Shown one piece after another: positions 1-11,000 of a stretch of 64,000 nucleotides of DNA. Made by a program: the position numbers and the translations under genes. The notes under the pieces are model-generated. The model was not told the origin of the DNA. It made no database searches and saw only the letters and a program-made list of their open reading frames with translations. The stretch's first letter is position 1; each line of letters opens with the position of its first letter. This DNA comes from Elephas maximus indicus (Eukaryota > Chordata > Mammalia > Proboscidea > Elephantidae): contig NC_064831.1 in NCBI RefSeq assembly GCF_024166365.1, positions 30,928,768 to 30,992,767 of the forward strand, in the 5' to 3' direction.

Positions 1-1289
1 TGAATTTCCCCAAGCACAGTTCTGTAAGAAGTGTGTGTGTGAGAATGTCTGTATATGTATGTATACGTGTGTATGTGTATTTTAAGTTATTATTTGTATT
101 TTACAAATTTTTTGATCTGGGGATTTGGGCTGTGAATTTGATATACGACAATTATGGTTAAAAACATTTGCTTGGTCTATAGAAGACCATTAATGTTTTG
201 TGACCATATAAGTTGTAACAGTGGATTGTTTTATGTGTAGGTATTGTTAAATATAGGGACTGTTTCTAGGCACAGAATATGAATCACAAGTTAGGGTGGA
301 CATTAGATGTGATTATGATGATATTGCGAAGGTCTGCAGTCCTAGGCCTGCAAACATGTAGTGAGCAATTAGAACTGGAGACGGGCCATTTGACACATGG
401 ACTTTGCCCAGCTGTGTTAGGAAAATACTTTGACTCCAAGCCTTAATATACCCATATGGAGTTTGTGCTCACCTCATTCACCCAAGCAGAGAGCTCCCTG
501 GACACTGAATCTCCAAGGGGAAAAGATCTCCCTGGGAGCAAGGGTATCAGTGTTTGCTCAGGAACATAGCATGGGTGAGCGCAGGACCGGGCCAGGCCCC
601 AGCACACTGCTACTTGGGAGGACCCACTTACCTTTGTATCAGTCATTACAAATAGAATTTGGATCCTTTGGTCAGGTTCCCCCAAATTCTTTTCAGAGGT
701 GTCCATGTTCAACTGCTTGAGCTTTGTTTTGGCAACCCCCTGCCCGAAGTTGCTTACAGGCCAGGCCGTTCTTCACCTTTTATCCAAGGCTGAGGAACAG
801 AAAGTAGCCTCTGTTTTGAGGAGGTGGGAGTCATGTATACATTTATTTTTTACTGTGACTTGTTCAGGACCACATTTTACGAAATGCCTTGTTTCATTCA
901 TTATTGTTTCTGAAAAGGAAAGTTCTATTAAAATTGTTTTAGTTTGAATACAGATTAGTTTTTCTAATTAGGGCTTATTTTAAAAAACTCTGATGTAATT
1001 CAGATGTATGCCAATACCTTCCAAAGGTAATATTCAGAGACAGCTGTTCTGATCAGATGGTTTAGAGAAATTTCTGGAATACTCACATTCGAAGATTCCT
1101 TATTAATGAACGTCTTTGACAAATCTAACCAAAAACTGCATTATTCTTTGTACATTTTCATTATATAGTGTTAACAAGCTCAGTTGCAAACAAATGAAAT
1201 ATTTCAGCTAAAAAAAGAAAAACATTGAGACCACTAATCTGGATTTATCACTCTAAAGTGGACTGTTGTATAGATTTAAAAAAAAAAAA
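1..1289. other. intergenic sequence, no gene recognised
   Basis: AT-rich sequence. Apart from the TG/TA-rich simple repeat near the start I see no gene, no recognisable transposon and no long conserved-looking frame. Short overlapping frames around 430-950 lack codon bias, splice context or family resemblance. Confidence 0.6.
31..80. repeat. TG/TATG simple repeat
   Basis: Imperfect alternating purine-pyrimidine tract made of GT, TATG and TACG units. It is an ordinary mammalian microsatellite. Confidence 0.8.
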
Positions 1290-1411
1290 GCTCATCACCG
1301 TCGAGTCGATAGGACAGGGTAGAGCTGCCCCACAGGGTTTCCAGGGAACGGCTAGTGGATTTGAACTGCTGGCATTTTGGTTAGCAGCTGAGCTCGTAAC
1401 CTCTGCACCAT
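1290..1411 (-). mobile_element. AfroSINE-type SINE, antisense, truncated
   Basis: It contains the antisense AfroSINE core (ACCGTCGAGTCGAT, then a GGACAG..AGAGCTGCCCCA..GGGTTTCCA block and GGTTAGCAGCTGAGCTC). The tRNA-like head at the right end is lost after CTCTGCACCA. An A-tract precedes it. Confidence 0.9.
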
Positions 1412-1930
1412 ACTCTGCATTTATTAATGGTGTACGTTCTGCTTCCAAAAATACTTGAAGAGACTTGGGGAGGGTTGGGAGGAGACATTAAGATATGATT
1501 TGACAAGAAATGAAATATGAAGTAGAAGGAAGCTCAGGTCCTTTAACAGGTGTGGGGAGACCACAGATAAGTAAGACAGGGGCAGCCAAGTGGGGAGACA
1601 GAGCCACAGCCAGATTTCCTCGGTATATTCGCAGGATGTTATAGGGACGGAGGGAGAAATGTATCCCAGCCTAGGGTGAGTGGGACTTCTGGGACAACTT
1701 CGTGGCGGAGGTGTTTTCTGAACTAAATCCTGAAAGATGCGTTACAGTTAGCCAGGGAAGGAAACAGTCCTGGAAACCTGGGCTAACGAAAGTCACACAA
1801 CCAAGCTCTACATGCAGCTCCAGGCTTCCTGGAAGCCAAGGCAAAAAGGGAAAACATGATGTGCTATTTATTTCTTACTGTTTGAGAAAAGGGACATACC
1901 CTTCTATGAGCTAAAAACTAAACTCTGCAA
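1412..1930. other. intergenic, nothing recognised
   Basis: Purine-rich single-copy-looking sequence with no supported gene or repeat family. Confidence 0.5.
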
Positions 1931-2047
1931 CAGTGGTTCTCAACATTTATCAGGGATAAAAATCCCCTCAAACATCATTAAAAATACAGTAGGTTCTGGT
2001 TTGATAGGTCTGCATTTTAACAAGTTCCCCCAGTAATTCTGATGTAG
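1931..2047 (+). mobile_element. MER5-type DNA transposon relic
   Basis: It begins CAGTGGTTCTCAAC and ends CAGTAATTCTGATG, the typical termini of MER5 (hAT-Charlie non-autonomous) elements. The middle is shortened. Confidence 0.8.
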
Positions 2048-2107
2048 TTACCTCCTCCAACCTAGTATGAAAAAATGCTGCTATAAAAGAATTCTTCACT
2101 TACTTAC

Positions 2108-2235
2108 TCATGAATCTGCTGAGTCATTCATAAAAATGTTAAGCAAGGTCCCAAATGCTGGGGATAGACTGGCGAACAAGACAGGTAAGTCCCCTGCCCT
2201 CAGAGAGAGCCTGGTCAATTAGAGGAGGACGGCTG
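2108..2235 (-). mobile_element. L2 LINE 3'-end relic, antisense
   Basis: The pattern CTGGGGATAGACTGGCGAAC..AAGTCCCCTGCCCTCAGAGAG is the reverse-strand L2 3' end (gap marked by dots). It is old and diverged. Confidence 0.65.
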
Positions 2236-2813
2236 GATCTCAGTGCCCCAGCTGACGTCCTGTCCTTTCTCTTAGGTGCTGCTCAGGTGCTTCCCAAAGG
2301 GCCCTCCAGACCAGGGCTCTATAGCTTGTCCCATATACCAATGGCTGCTCCAGTTCCTAATCACCATCCTTTTCAGTTTCATTTTTGGAGCAGACTGTCT
2401 GCCCAGGCCCTGGAGCATCCTGTCAGGAGGAGGAGTTAAAGGCTGGGGCCTGTGATGGAAGCCTTTGGGGTGTCTCAAACCCTTCAGCAGCTTCTCCAAA
2501 TGACCAGCTGAAGAGAGCTTGACCAGGACTTGCAGCCAGAATGCAGGGACAGAGGCCACTGGGGGCCTGACAAGTGCATCTGGGCTGGTCGGGATGAATC
2601 TGCTGCAGCTCCAAAGACTCCAGCTGCTGCAGCTGCAAAGGCAGAAAGCCCACTGTCACTTCTTTTTGGAGCTCCTGGAGTGTGTGGGGAGTGGGTGGGA
2701 GGGAGAGGGGGTAGGGAGGAAGGCAAGAGGAACTGGATGAGGATCCCTTCTGTAATACCTAGAGTTGATTGTAAAAACCGGACCTTTTTGTATAAAGTAG
2801 TAGAGTCTCTAGC
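2236..2813. other. intergenic, GC-richer, nothing recognised
   Basis: It has a CAG/CTG-rich patch (about 2597-2640) and a G-rich patch (about 2680-2735). Overlapping short frames on both strands come from that composition; no gene is supported. Confidence 0.5.
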
Positions 2814-4656
2814 ACTAGTAAATTCCATAGCTAAAGTGATTGCAGAAATGATGAAGTAAAAGAGCCAAACAGAAGATTTCAAAGACAAGGTAAAGTATTA
2901 TAATGAAATGCGCAAGGGCCTGGAGTTTGAAAACCAAAAGTGAAAAACACGCTTGGCATTTCTCAAGCTGAAAGAACTGAAGAAAAAATTCAAGCCTCAC
3001 ACTGCAATATTAAAAGATTCTATGGGGAAAATATTGAACAATGCAGGAAGCGTCAAAAGAAGATGGAAGGAATACATAGAGTCACTGTGCCAAAAAGAAT
3101 TGGTCAACATTCAACCATTTCAGGAGGCAGCATATGAGCAAGAGCCAACGGTACTGAAGAAGTTCAAGCTGCACTGCAGGCACTGGCGCAAAGCAAGGCT
3201 CCGGGAATACATGGAATACCAACCGAGATGTTTCAACAAACGGGTGCAGCACGAAAGCACTCACTTGTCTATGTCAAGAAATCTGGAAGACAGCTACCTG
3301 GCCAACTGACGGGAAAAGGTCCATATCTGTGCTCATTCCAAAGAAAGGTGATCCAACCGAACGCGGAAATTATGAAACAATATCATTACTATCACACTCA
3401 AATAAAACTTTGCTGATGATAATTAAAAAATAGTTGCAGCAGTACGATGACAGGGAACTGCCAGAAGTTCAAGCCAGATTCAAAAGAGGATGTGGAATGA
3501 GGGATATCGTTGTTGATGCCAGATGGATCTTGACTGAAAGCACAGAATACCGGAAAGATGCTTACCTGTGTTTTATTGGCTATACGAAGGCATTCGACTG
3601 TGTGGATCATAGCAAATTATGGATAATGTTGGAAAGGACGAGAATTTCAGAACACTTTATTGTGCTCATGAGGAACCTGTACATAGACCAAGAGGTACTC
3701 TTTCAAGCAGAACAAGTGGATACTATGTGGGTTAAAATCAGGAAAGGTGTGTATGCTGAGCAATCTGTATTCTGAGCAAATAATCCCAGAAGCTGGACTA
3801 TATGTAGAGGAATGCAGCATCAGGATTGGAGGAAGAGTCATTAACACCTACATTATGCAGATGACACAACCTTGTTTGCTGAAACTGAAGAGGACATGAA
3901 ACACTGATAAAGATCAAAGACTACAGCCTTCAGTATGGATTGCACCTAAACATAAAGAAAACAAAACACCTCACAACTGGACCAGTGAGCAACCTCATGA
4001 TAAACAGAGAAAAGATTGCAGTTGTCAAGGATTTCATTTTGCTTGGATCCATAATCAACAGCCACGGAAACAGCAGCCAAGAAATCAAAGGACGCATTGC
4101 ACTGGGCAAATCCGCTGCAAAGGACCTCCTTGAAGTGTTGAAAAGTGAAGATGTCACCTTGAATACTAAGGTGTGCCTGACCCAGGCCATGGTGTTTTTA
4201 ATCACATCATATGCATGTGAAAGCTGGACAATGAAATAAGGAAGAACAAAGAAGAATTGACGCCACTAAATTGGCGTCAATATCGAATATTGAGTCAATA
4301 AGAATATCAAATATACCATGGATTGCCAGAAGAACAAGTAAATCTGTCTTGGATCAAGTACACCCAGAATGCTTCTTAGAAGCAAGGATGGCGAGACTTT
4401 GTCTCATGTACTTTGGAGATGTTATCAGGAGGGACCAGTTCCTGGAGAGAGACATCATGCGTGGTAAAGTAGGGGGTCAGCAAAAAAGAGGAAGACCCTC
4501 AATAGTATGGACTGAAACAGTGGCTGCAATAGTGGGCTCAAGCATACCAACAATTATGAAGATGGCACAGGACTGTTGCGTCTTTCCTTCTGTTGTACAT
4601 AGGTCGCCACGAGTCAGAACTGACTCAATGGCACCTAACAACGATAGAACTAGTAA
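2814..4656 (+). mobile_element. RTE (BovB-like) LINE, 5'-truncated, with 8-bp target-site duplication
   Basis: This is an RTE-clade non-LTR retrotransposon: reverse transcriptase core and C-terminal region, without the endonuclease part. Frames at 2953-3309, 3434-3775, 3940-4239 and 4271-4681 read as successive RTE pieces separated by frameshifts and stops. The catalytic YADD codons lie at 3854-3865 in a disrupted frame. It ends in the RTE 3' terminus (GAGTCAGAACTGACTCAATG..CACCTAACAAC). ACTAGTAA occurs at 2814-2821 and again at 4649-4656, consistent with a target-site duplication. It is a dead copy. Confidence 0.9.
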
Positions 4657-4745
4657 CAGATGTCTTTTTCTGCCCTGCTGAGCATGATGATGATGGTGAC
4701 ACCTTTGAGTCTTCCTGGCATTTCCTATGCACCATACTCCTTTCA

Positions 4746-5089
4746 GGGAAAGACATGGGTGGTTCAGCGGTAGAATTCTCGCCCTCCATCTGGGCAACCT
4801 CTGTTTGATTCCTGTCTTACTCACCTCATGAGCAGCCACCGCCCAGCTGTCAGGGGAGGCTTGCATGTTGCTGAACAGGTTTCAGCGGAGCTTCCAGATT
4901 AGGATAAACTAGGAAACAGGTCTGGCAATCTATCTTCTTCCAAAAATCAGTCAGTGAAAACCCTGTGGATTGCAACACTTTGATTCTCAGCCAGTCAGAG
5001 GGATGGTGCACGACTGGGCAGCATTTGGTTCTGTTGTGCACGGGTGGCAACGAGTCAGGGTCTGATTGGACAGCAGCTAACAGCAACAA
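4746..5089 (+). mobile_element. composite SINE: tRNA-Gly-like head plus RTE 5' and 3' ends
   Basis: The head (GGTGGTTCAGCGGTAGAATT) closely resembles a tRNA-Gly with an A-box, and a degenerate B-box (TTTGATTCC) follows. The middle (TTGCATGTTGCT, TTTCAGCGGAGCTTCCAGAT, AAACTAGGAAA) matches the 5' region of the RTE at 46115-49258. The tail (ACTGGGCAGCATTTGGTTCT, then CAGCTAACAGCAACAAC) is the RTE 3' end. A perfect 13-bp duplication CATACTCCTTTCA flanks it at 4733-4745 and 5090-5102. It is an old SINE, not a functional tRNA gene. Confidence 0.9.
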
Positions 5090-5102
5090 CATACTCCTTT
5101 CA

Positions 5103-5623
5103 TACTATTGGAAAGGCAACAGCAGACAACAAGGCAAACTTCCCCTGCCCGTGTGCCTGCCATTCACAGCGCCTCTTGGTTGTGACCGAGGCCCTGACTT
5201 CCCTCCACGAATGTTATCAGGATTTAATCTGAGGACGAGCTTCCACTTGCCAAAATTAAGGGTTGGTCATATTAGAACAAACAGAAGTAAATGGCCCTTC
5301 ACCTACCACACTGTCTCCCTGTGATCTTAACTGCAGCAAAGAGATCACTGAGGTGCCATAATTTTCCGATCAATGATGGTAATTTTCTCCCCTGAAAGAC
5401 CAGCTTAATCACGCTGAGGGTCTTGCAGAGCACAGGGGTCTAAAGAGCATTACACAGTTGTGCAGGGTTTCTCCACCGCCTCAGCCTATTTTGTACATCA
5501 TTCTAACTGATGTAGTGTTGCTCTGCTCAGACGCAGAGGACAGCACGCTTGAAGCAACGGGAAATACAGCCTGAGGAGCTGTTTGGCCAAATCCTGGGGC
5601 CTGTCTGAGAACTGCAGAATAAG
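5103..5623. other. intergenic, nothing recognised
   Basis: Single-copy-looking sequence between two SINEs. No gene or repeat family is recognised. Confidence 0.5.
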
Positions 5624-5846
5624 ACAGTCCTGTTGTGGTGGGTGGTGCAAACCTCGAAGTGCTCGACTACTACCTGGATGATTGGTGGTTCGAGCATACC
5701 CAAAGTCACCTCAGAAGTGAGGCCTGGTGATCTGCTTCCAAAAGGTCACAGCCTTGACAACACTGTGGAGCAGTTCTACTCTGCACACATGGGGTTGCCA
5801 CGAGCTGGAATCCACCAGAAGCCAACTGGTTTGTTTTTGTTTTTGT
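5624..5846 (+). mobile_element. AfroSINE-type SINE, sense
   Basis: tRNA-like head with A-box (GGTGGTGCAAACCTCG) and B-box (TGGTTCGAGC), body (GGCCTGGTGATCTGCTTCCA) and a tail ending in a TTTG-rich run. Full-length but diverged. Confidence 0.92.
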
Positions 5847-6851
5847 GGTCTAGCCACAGATACCTGACTCCACAGTTTCCACAGTGAGCTGTAGTTTTAA
5901 AATTTAAGAAACCAAGGCTGTCGACCTTGCCCACACGTGCCTCAACTCTGGGACTGGTTTCAATAAGGCACAAAAGACAAGATGAAGCGAACTCCCAAGC
6001 CCCGGGCCTTCTCTCTCATGTGTGTGTGTCACAGCTGGAGAAGCGTGTGCTGGTCCAGGAATAATTGCCAACCAAACAGCGCGAGACGGTCTGGGAGCCA
6101 GTGGTGTGTTCACATGCTCAGCGAGAGTTTGATTAATAGTTCTTTCCCTGTTGTTTTCAAATCATCACCCAGTTTTCCACACGTCTATTTTCTTTTGCTA
6201 TTGGTTCTGCATTGTCACCTAAAGTACAAACGTATACTTTATCAGGAATTAATTTAATTGCCAGTTTAAGACATTAAAATGCATACTGTAAATCCATTAA
6301 CAAACTGGTCATTACACGAATTACCAACCTATTCCTTGTGGATAAGAACTGACATCAACAGTGACTAATGACATTGAAAAGCAGCCATGCACTAAAGGAA
6401 AAATTAACGGCTGTGACAGGGGCCGAGGACTTCCGTTGACCAGATCGCTGAAGAAAAAGGCAACCAGAAGGTGGTGACTCAAACGGTAATCTGCAGAGAA
6501 GGGCTGAGAGATAAACTGGGTGTCTGCTCCCCTCTCTCTATCTGCCTGTCTTTCCTGGTTCCACTGCAAACATGGTTACACAATTGCATTCTGTGCAAGT
6601 CTGTGCAAACCTAGACCAAGGGAAGGACTTCAGTTAGGACACAAAACCTAACACACTCCAATCTCCCCTGAATATTGATCTAAACAGACACCTTCTTCCT
6701 GCCTTGTTTCAATTGAGTAGGATTTCCAACCCCATTCTAATCCAATACAGTCCTATTTAGTGTGCTAAGAACTTCTGAGAAATTGGTTGTCACATGAGAA
6801 GGAAGAAAGGTGAAATGTAGTTTGCCCCCACGCTCCGCCCCAACAAACCAA
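5847..6851. other. intergenic, nothing recognised
   Basis: No gene, tandem repeat or recognised transposon. Short frames at 5982-6257 and on the reverse strand at 6321-6569 show no family resemblance. Confidence 0.5.
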
Positions 6852-7063
6852 CCAAAAAACCTATCCAGTTGCCTTAAGTCAATTTTGACTCACGGTGACC
6901 CCATGTGTGTCAGTGTAGGACTGTGCTCCACAGGGTTTTCAATGGTGGATTTTTTAGAAGTAGATGGCCAGGCCTTTCTTTCAAGGTACTTCTGGATGGG
7001 CTCAAACCTCCAACCTTTCTCTTAGCAGCCAAACACATTAACTGCTTGCACCACTCAGGGACT
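6852..7063 (-). mobile_element. AfroSINE-type SINE, antisense
   Basis: It belongs to the GACCCCATGTGTGTCAG variant. The copy runs from an A-rich left end through GGCCTTTCTTTCAAGG and CAAACCTCCAACCTTTC to TGCACCACTCAGGGACT. Confidence 0.93.
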
Positions 7064-7215
7064 GACAAGGACTATTTAAGAGATCATTTCTCCGGGTCCT
7101 CTATCTCCGGATGAGCCCTAGGGGGCATTCAATGGCCAGAGGAGGAGGAGCGGGCTGACTGGAGAGAAATGGTCTGACAGCTTTCAGATGGTACAGTTGG
7201 ACCTGCTGTCTGGGC

Positions 7216-7398
7216 CTGCGTTGTCCAACCACATGGAGTTATTTAATCACAAGAATAAAGGAAATAAAAAAGTCATTTCCTCAGTTGCGGTAGCCACGTG
7301 TCAGGTGCCCAATAGTCTATGTGGCTAGTGGCTACCGTATTGAATGGCATCGATTCTGGACATTTTTGTCATCACAGAAAGTTCTATGGGACAATGCT
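7216..7398. mobile_element. palindromic DNA-transposon relic (hAT-like)
   Basis: GTTGTCCAACCACATG at the left and GGCTAGTGGCTACCGTATTG, then TCACAGAAAGTTCTATGGGA, at the right fit the common GCCACATGTGGCTAGTGGC palindromic family. A second member lies at 43653-43860. Family name not assigned. Confidence 0.7.
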
Positions 7399-7410
7399 GC
7401 TCTGGTCTCT

Positions 7411-7613
7411 TGCTGTTAGCTGCCATTGAGTTGATTCTGACATATGCCAACCCCTGGTGTGCAAAGAGTTTTCAAGCTCCATAGAGTTTTCAAGGCTGTG
7501 ACCTTTCAGAAGTTGATCACCAGGCCTGTCTTCCAAGGTGCCTCTGGGTGACTTCGAACCACCAACCTTTCTGGCTAATGGTCCAGAGCTCAACAGTTTG
7601 CACTGCTCAGAGA
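7411..7613 (-). mobile_element. AfroSINE-type SINE, antisense, just upstream of the gene
   Basis: Antisense AfroSINE from TGCTGTTAGCTGCCATTGAG to CACTGCTCAGAG. A possible duplication (CTGCTCTGG at 7397-7405, CTGTTCTGG at 7614-7622) flanks it. It is the last mobile element before the putative TMEM154 promoter, roughly 400 bp from the start codon. Confidence 0.92.
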
Positions 7614-7859
7614 CTGTTCTGGACTGGAAGGCAGACCCTGGGACTCATTGGAGATGAGCAAAATTACAAAGGGAGAATGTGTGTGGTCCAGGACCCCCAG
7701 TTTCAGATAGCAACAACAGCTGAGCGATGAACACCGTTTCTACCGGGGCGGCTTCAGAAGTGGAGGCTGTGGCAGGGCGAGGACTGCGAAGGACCTGGGA
7801 GGCGGGCTCCCTGAACCAGCGCTTGAACAACTGCTCTTTTGCAATCCTTGCTGGTCTGA

Positions 7860-8014
7860 CAGGCTCCTGCAGAATTACATCACTTCCTAAAAAACAGGCA
7901 AACACCTCTCCTTCAAGTTAGCACCGACCCAAACAAGCAGGAAACAGGAAATGTTCACGTTTGAAGGAGGCTGAAACCCAGCGCAGCATCATGACCGAGC
8001 CGAGGCGAGCTACC
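7860..8014 (+). promoter_or_regulatory. TMEM154: putative TMEM154 promoter / 5' UTR with ETS-like motifs
   Basis: The 150 bp before the start codon hold ACTTCCT (7882-7888, reverse of an ETS/PU.1-type AGGAAGT core) and two sense GGAA cores (7940-7943 and 7947-7950). No TATA box is evident and the transcription start cannot be placed. The region is only moderately CpG-rich. ETS control would suit expression in leukocytes and epithelia, but that is inference from motifs. Confidence 0.45.
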
Positions 8015-8078
8015 ATGAAGTCTCCCCAGGCTGCGCTCCTCTTTGCCCTGGTGCTTGCGCTCGTCCACACTGGCTGGG
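8015..8078 (+). CDS. TMEM154: TMEM154 coding exon 1 (signal peptide)
   Basis: It encodes residues 1-21 plus the first base of Gly22. The ATG sits in a good context (A at -3). The peptide [20 protein letters not shown] has a short basic N-region and a hydrophobic core, as expected for a signal sequence. The donor is GG|GTAAGC. An in-frame ATG at 7991 would add eight polar, charged residues in front. I chose 8015 because it starts the signal peptide directly and matches the usual mammalian N-terminus. Confidence 0.93.
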
Positions 8079-11000
8079 GTAAGCTATCGCCTGCAAAGGG
8101 GGAGTGCCCGAGGCTACAGAACTCTGCTGGGAGGGGACGACCCGGAAAACCTAATCCTTTCGGTGAAAGAAGTGGAGAAAATGAGAACTTTTGCGGGGGA
8201 GGAGGAGAGTAAGGAGAGGGGGCTTTGCTTTCCCTGCAGCTAGCTAATCGTGCTCTACAATCTTGGTCTTCTAAAATGTGTGGCTCTCAGTAATTTACTA
8301 ACTTTAACGGGCGTATTAAGAAAACCGTAAACTTTTTTTGGCAGCTCATGTAAAAGAACTTTTCAATCAGCTGAAACAGAGAAATAATGAATTTGCTTTT
8401 AATAATGTGGGTTGTGAACTGTGCTGAGTCCGAAAACTCCTGGAAAAACTGAGGTCTGGAAATTTACTACTGGCAAGTATACTAAAGAAAAGCCATAAGT
8501 TAAAAAAAAGAAAAAACGTAAACAGGAAATTATTCGGGGAGTTACTAGACATCCATTCTAAAGCACGAAGAAAGGTCTTTCTGCTTTTGTTTGATCTTGC
8601 TACTTTTGAGGATATTTTCTTTTCATTGCTTGTCACAAATGAAGGCTTGTTTGAAATAGTAATGTGATTGTAGCAAACCAAAGGTATTAAAAGAATTGGA
8701 AAAGACAGTATTAAATCTCATTGTCTTGGGCTAAAAGCAGAGATTGATTTATGCTCTTGACAGTTGCTACAATAAACACAATCTCGCTCAATTGCCTCTC
8801 ACGGTTTTGTTGACTTGCCCATGGGTAAATAAACTCATGGTTTCGCCCATGGTTTTTGTCAATAGACACTGGCTGCTTTTAGTGTAGGGCAGTATTTCAA
8901 GCAAAAGGAACGTTCCTAGGCTCTGTTCTTTAAGTAGGATGGGAAATCAGGCACTGACCTTACAGATGTGGCAACTTCCTGGAGGTCAACGTCAGCACCC
9001 GACCACCCCCACCCCACCAATTTCTCTTTCCCTGGGTGATCTCCTTGGGGTCTCCCCAAGGCATCTGAAGTGGAAAAAGGAGAGAAAGTAAAACTCACAT
9101 CATTCCAACTGGAAAGATATTTGGTTGAAATTGAGGTTAGCGTTCAAAATGAGCTTGGGGGACAATGTGTTGTTTTATGCACCAAGTTTTGGAGCTGGAG
9201 GGAGTATAAAGATGGTTCAGTTCAAACCCTACCAGAGGGTACAGGTAAAGAAACTGAGGTGGAGGAAGGAGAGGCCTCTGAGTCCCACTGGCAGTCAGCT
9301 CTTCTGACTTCCACTCCAGGTTTCTGTTCAGTCCCCCAGACCGGACCCGTCACTCTCTCTGCCAAGACCTCTGCAACCAGGTCTTTCCCACAGGTCTCAA
9401 GACAGTGACACCTAGTGATCCTACTTCCATCATTTTTTTTTTTTAACTATCTGTTAACACTATCACAAACAGAAAACAGAACAAATTCATTGCCGTTGAG
9501 TCGATTACAGCTCATAGACACCCCATAGGACAGGGCTTTCAAGACTGCAGTCTGTACGGAAGCAGACCGCCACATCTTTCTCTCATGGAGCAGCTGGTAG
9601 GTTTAAACTGCCAACCTTTAGGTTAGCAGGCAAGCTCTTTAGCCACTGTGCTGCCAGGGCTCCTAACACTATCACTACCACAGGTGCCTCAAAAAGTGCC
9701 TTGACAGTAATATTTAACCTTCCCTGTGCATTTTCCTGAGCTTCTGAAAAACATGATTGCATCGAGGTGTCCGCAACTCAGGAGAGACAAAAGGATAATC
9801 TGAAGAGACTGAAATAAGAGTTCTCTTAAACCCGTATCTGATTATGTGACTCTCAACCTAAAAACCTTCAGCTGCTCCTCATTTATGCCCTTTAGGCTGT
9901 CACTTCAACCTCATTGCCAGGGGTACCCCCCTTGTGCTCTTCCCACTCTCCGCCACAGCTCTCTCTGTTGTTAGGTTCTAACTCACAGCAACACCATGTG
10001 TCAAAGTAGAACTGCCCCGTAGGGTTTCCCAGCCTGTCATCTTTACAAGAGTAGGTGGCTAAGTCTTTCTCCCGCAGAGCCCGGAGCCGTTAACCATCAA
10101 CCTTTCAGTTTGCAGCTGAGCACTTAACCATTTTACCACCAAGGCTCCTTCAGCTCCCTCTAGTCACACAGATTAGAGCATGTGCTCCAGGCTTCTGTAG
10201 TCCTCCCTTACAGTAAATGACAAGTTCTCTTTTTCTACCTAGAGAACTCCTATGTAACCTTCAAAGGCTCCGGCTACATGTTATCTCCTCCCTGAAGTCT
10301 CTTCCCCACTGCTCCTCCCCCAGAGCTCTAATTTCATTACGTTTCCATAGACCTAAACTTCTATAGATAGAACTAATGGCTTGGGATCATAATTCCATGT
10401 GTGCCCATGTCTCCCACCGTGCTGTGAGCACCTTGAGGACAAAGATCCTCTTTAATTGGCCTTTGACTTCCCAACGCCCTGTAAGGGCTCAGCATAAATA
10501 TAAAAAAACTCAAGCCAGTTGTCACTGAGTTAATCCTGACTCATGGCAACTCCATGCATGTCAGAGTAGAACTGCTCCATAGGGTTTTTTTTTTTAATTT
10601 TTATTGAGCTTCAAGTGAACATATACAAATCAAGTCAGTCTGTCACATATAAGTTTATATACACCTTACTCCATCCTCCCACTTGCTCTCCCCCTAATGA
10701 GTCGGCTCTTCCAGTCTCTCCTTTCGTGACAATTTTGCCAGCTTCCAACCCTCACTACCCTCCCATCCCCCCTCCAGACAAGAGATGCCAACACAGTCTC
10801 AAGTGTCCACCTGATACAAGTAGCTCACTCTTCATCAGCATCTCTCTCCTACCCACTGTCCAGTCCCTTCCATGTCTGATGAGTTGTCTTTGGGAATGGT
10901 TCCTGTCCTGGGCCAACAGGTTTGGGGACCATGACCGCCGGGATTCCTCTAGTCTCAGTCAGACCATTAAGTCTGGTCTTTTTAAGAGAATTTGGGGTCT

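Noticed and set aside
2484..2888. 134-codon reverse-strand frame with hydrophobic N-terminus
   Set aside because: It crosses a CAG-rich patch and runs into the RTE fragment, so it cannot be an old gene.
4751..4822. tRNA-Gly-like sequence
   Set aside because: The 3' half does not form the expected acceptor and T arms, and it is the head of a SINE with flanking duplications.
7991..8014. Upstream in-frame ATG as the TMEM154 start
   Set aside because: It would put eight charged or polar residues before the signal peptide. The ATG at 8015 has good context and matches the family N-terminus. Use of 7991 remains possible but is less likely.
8079..8230. Read-through of exon 1 into intron 1 as a short secreted protein
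   Set aside because: The donor GGGTAAGC is strong, the downstream residues have no family resemblance, and exon 2 restores the expected protein.
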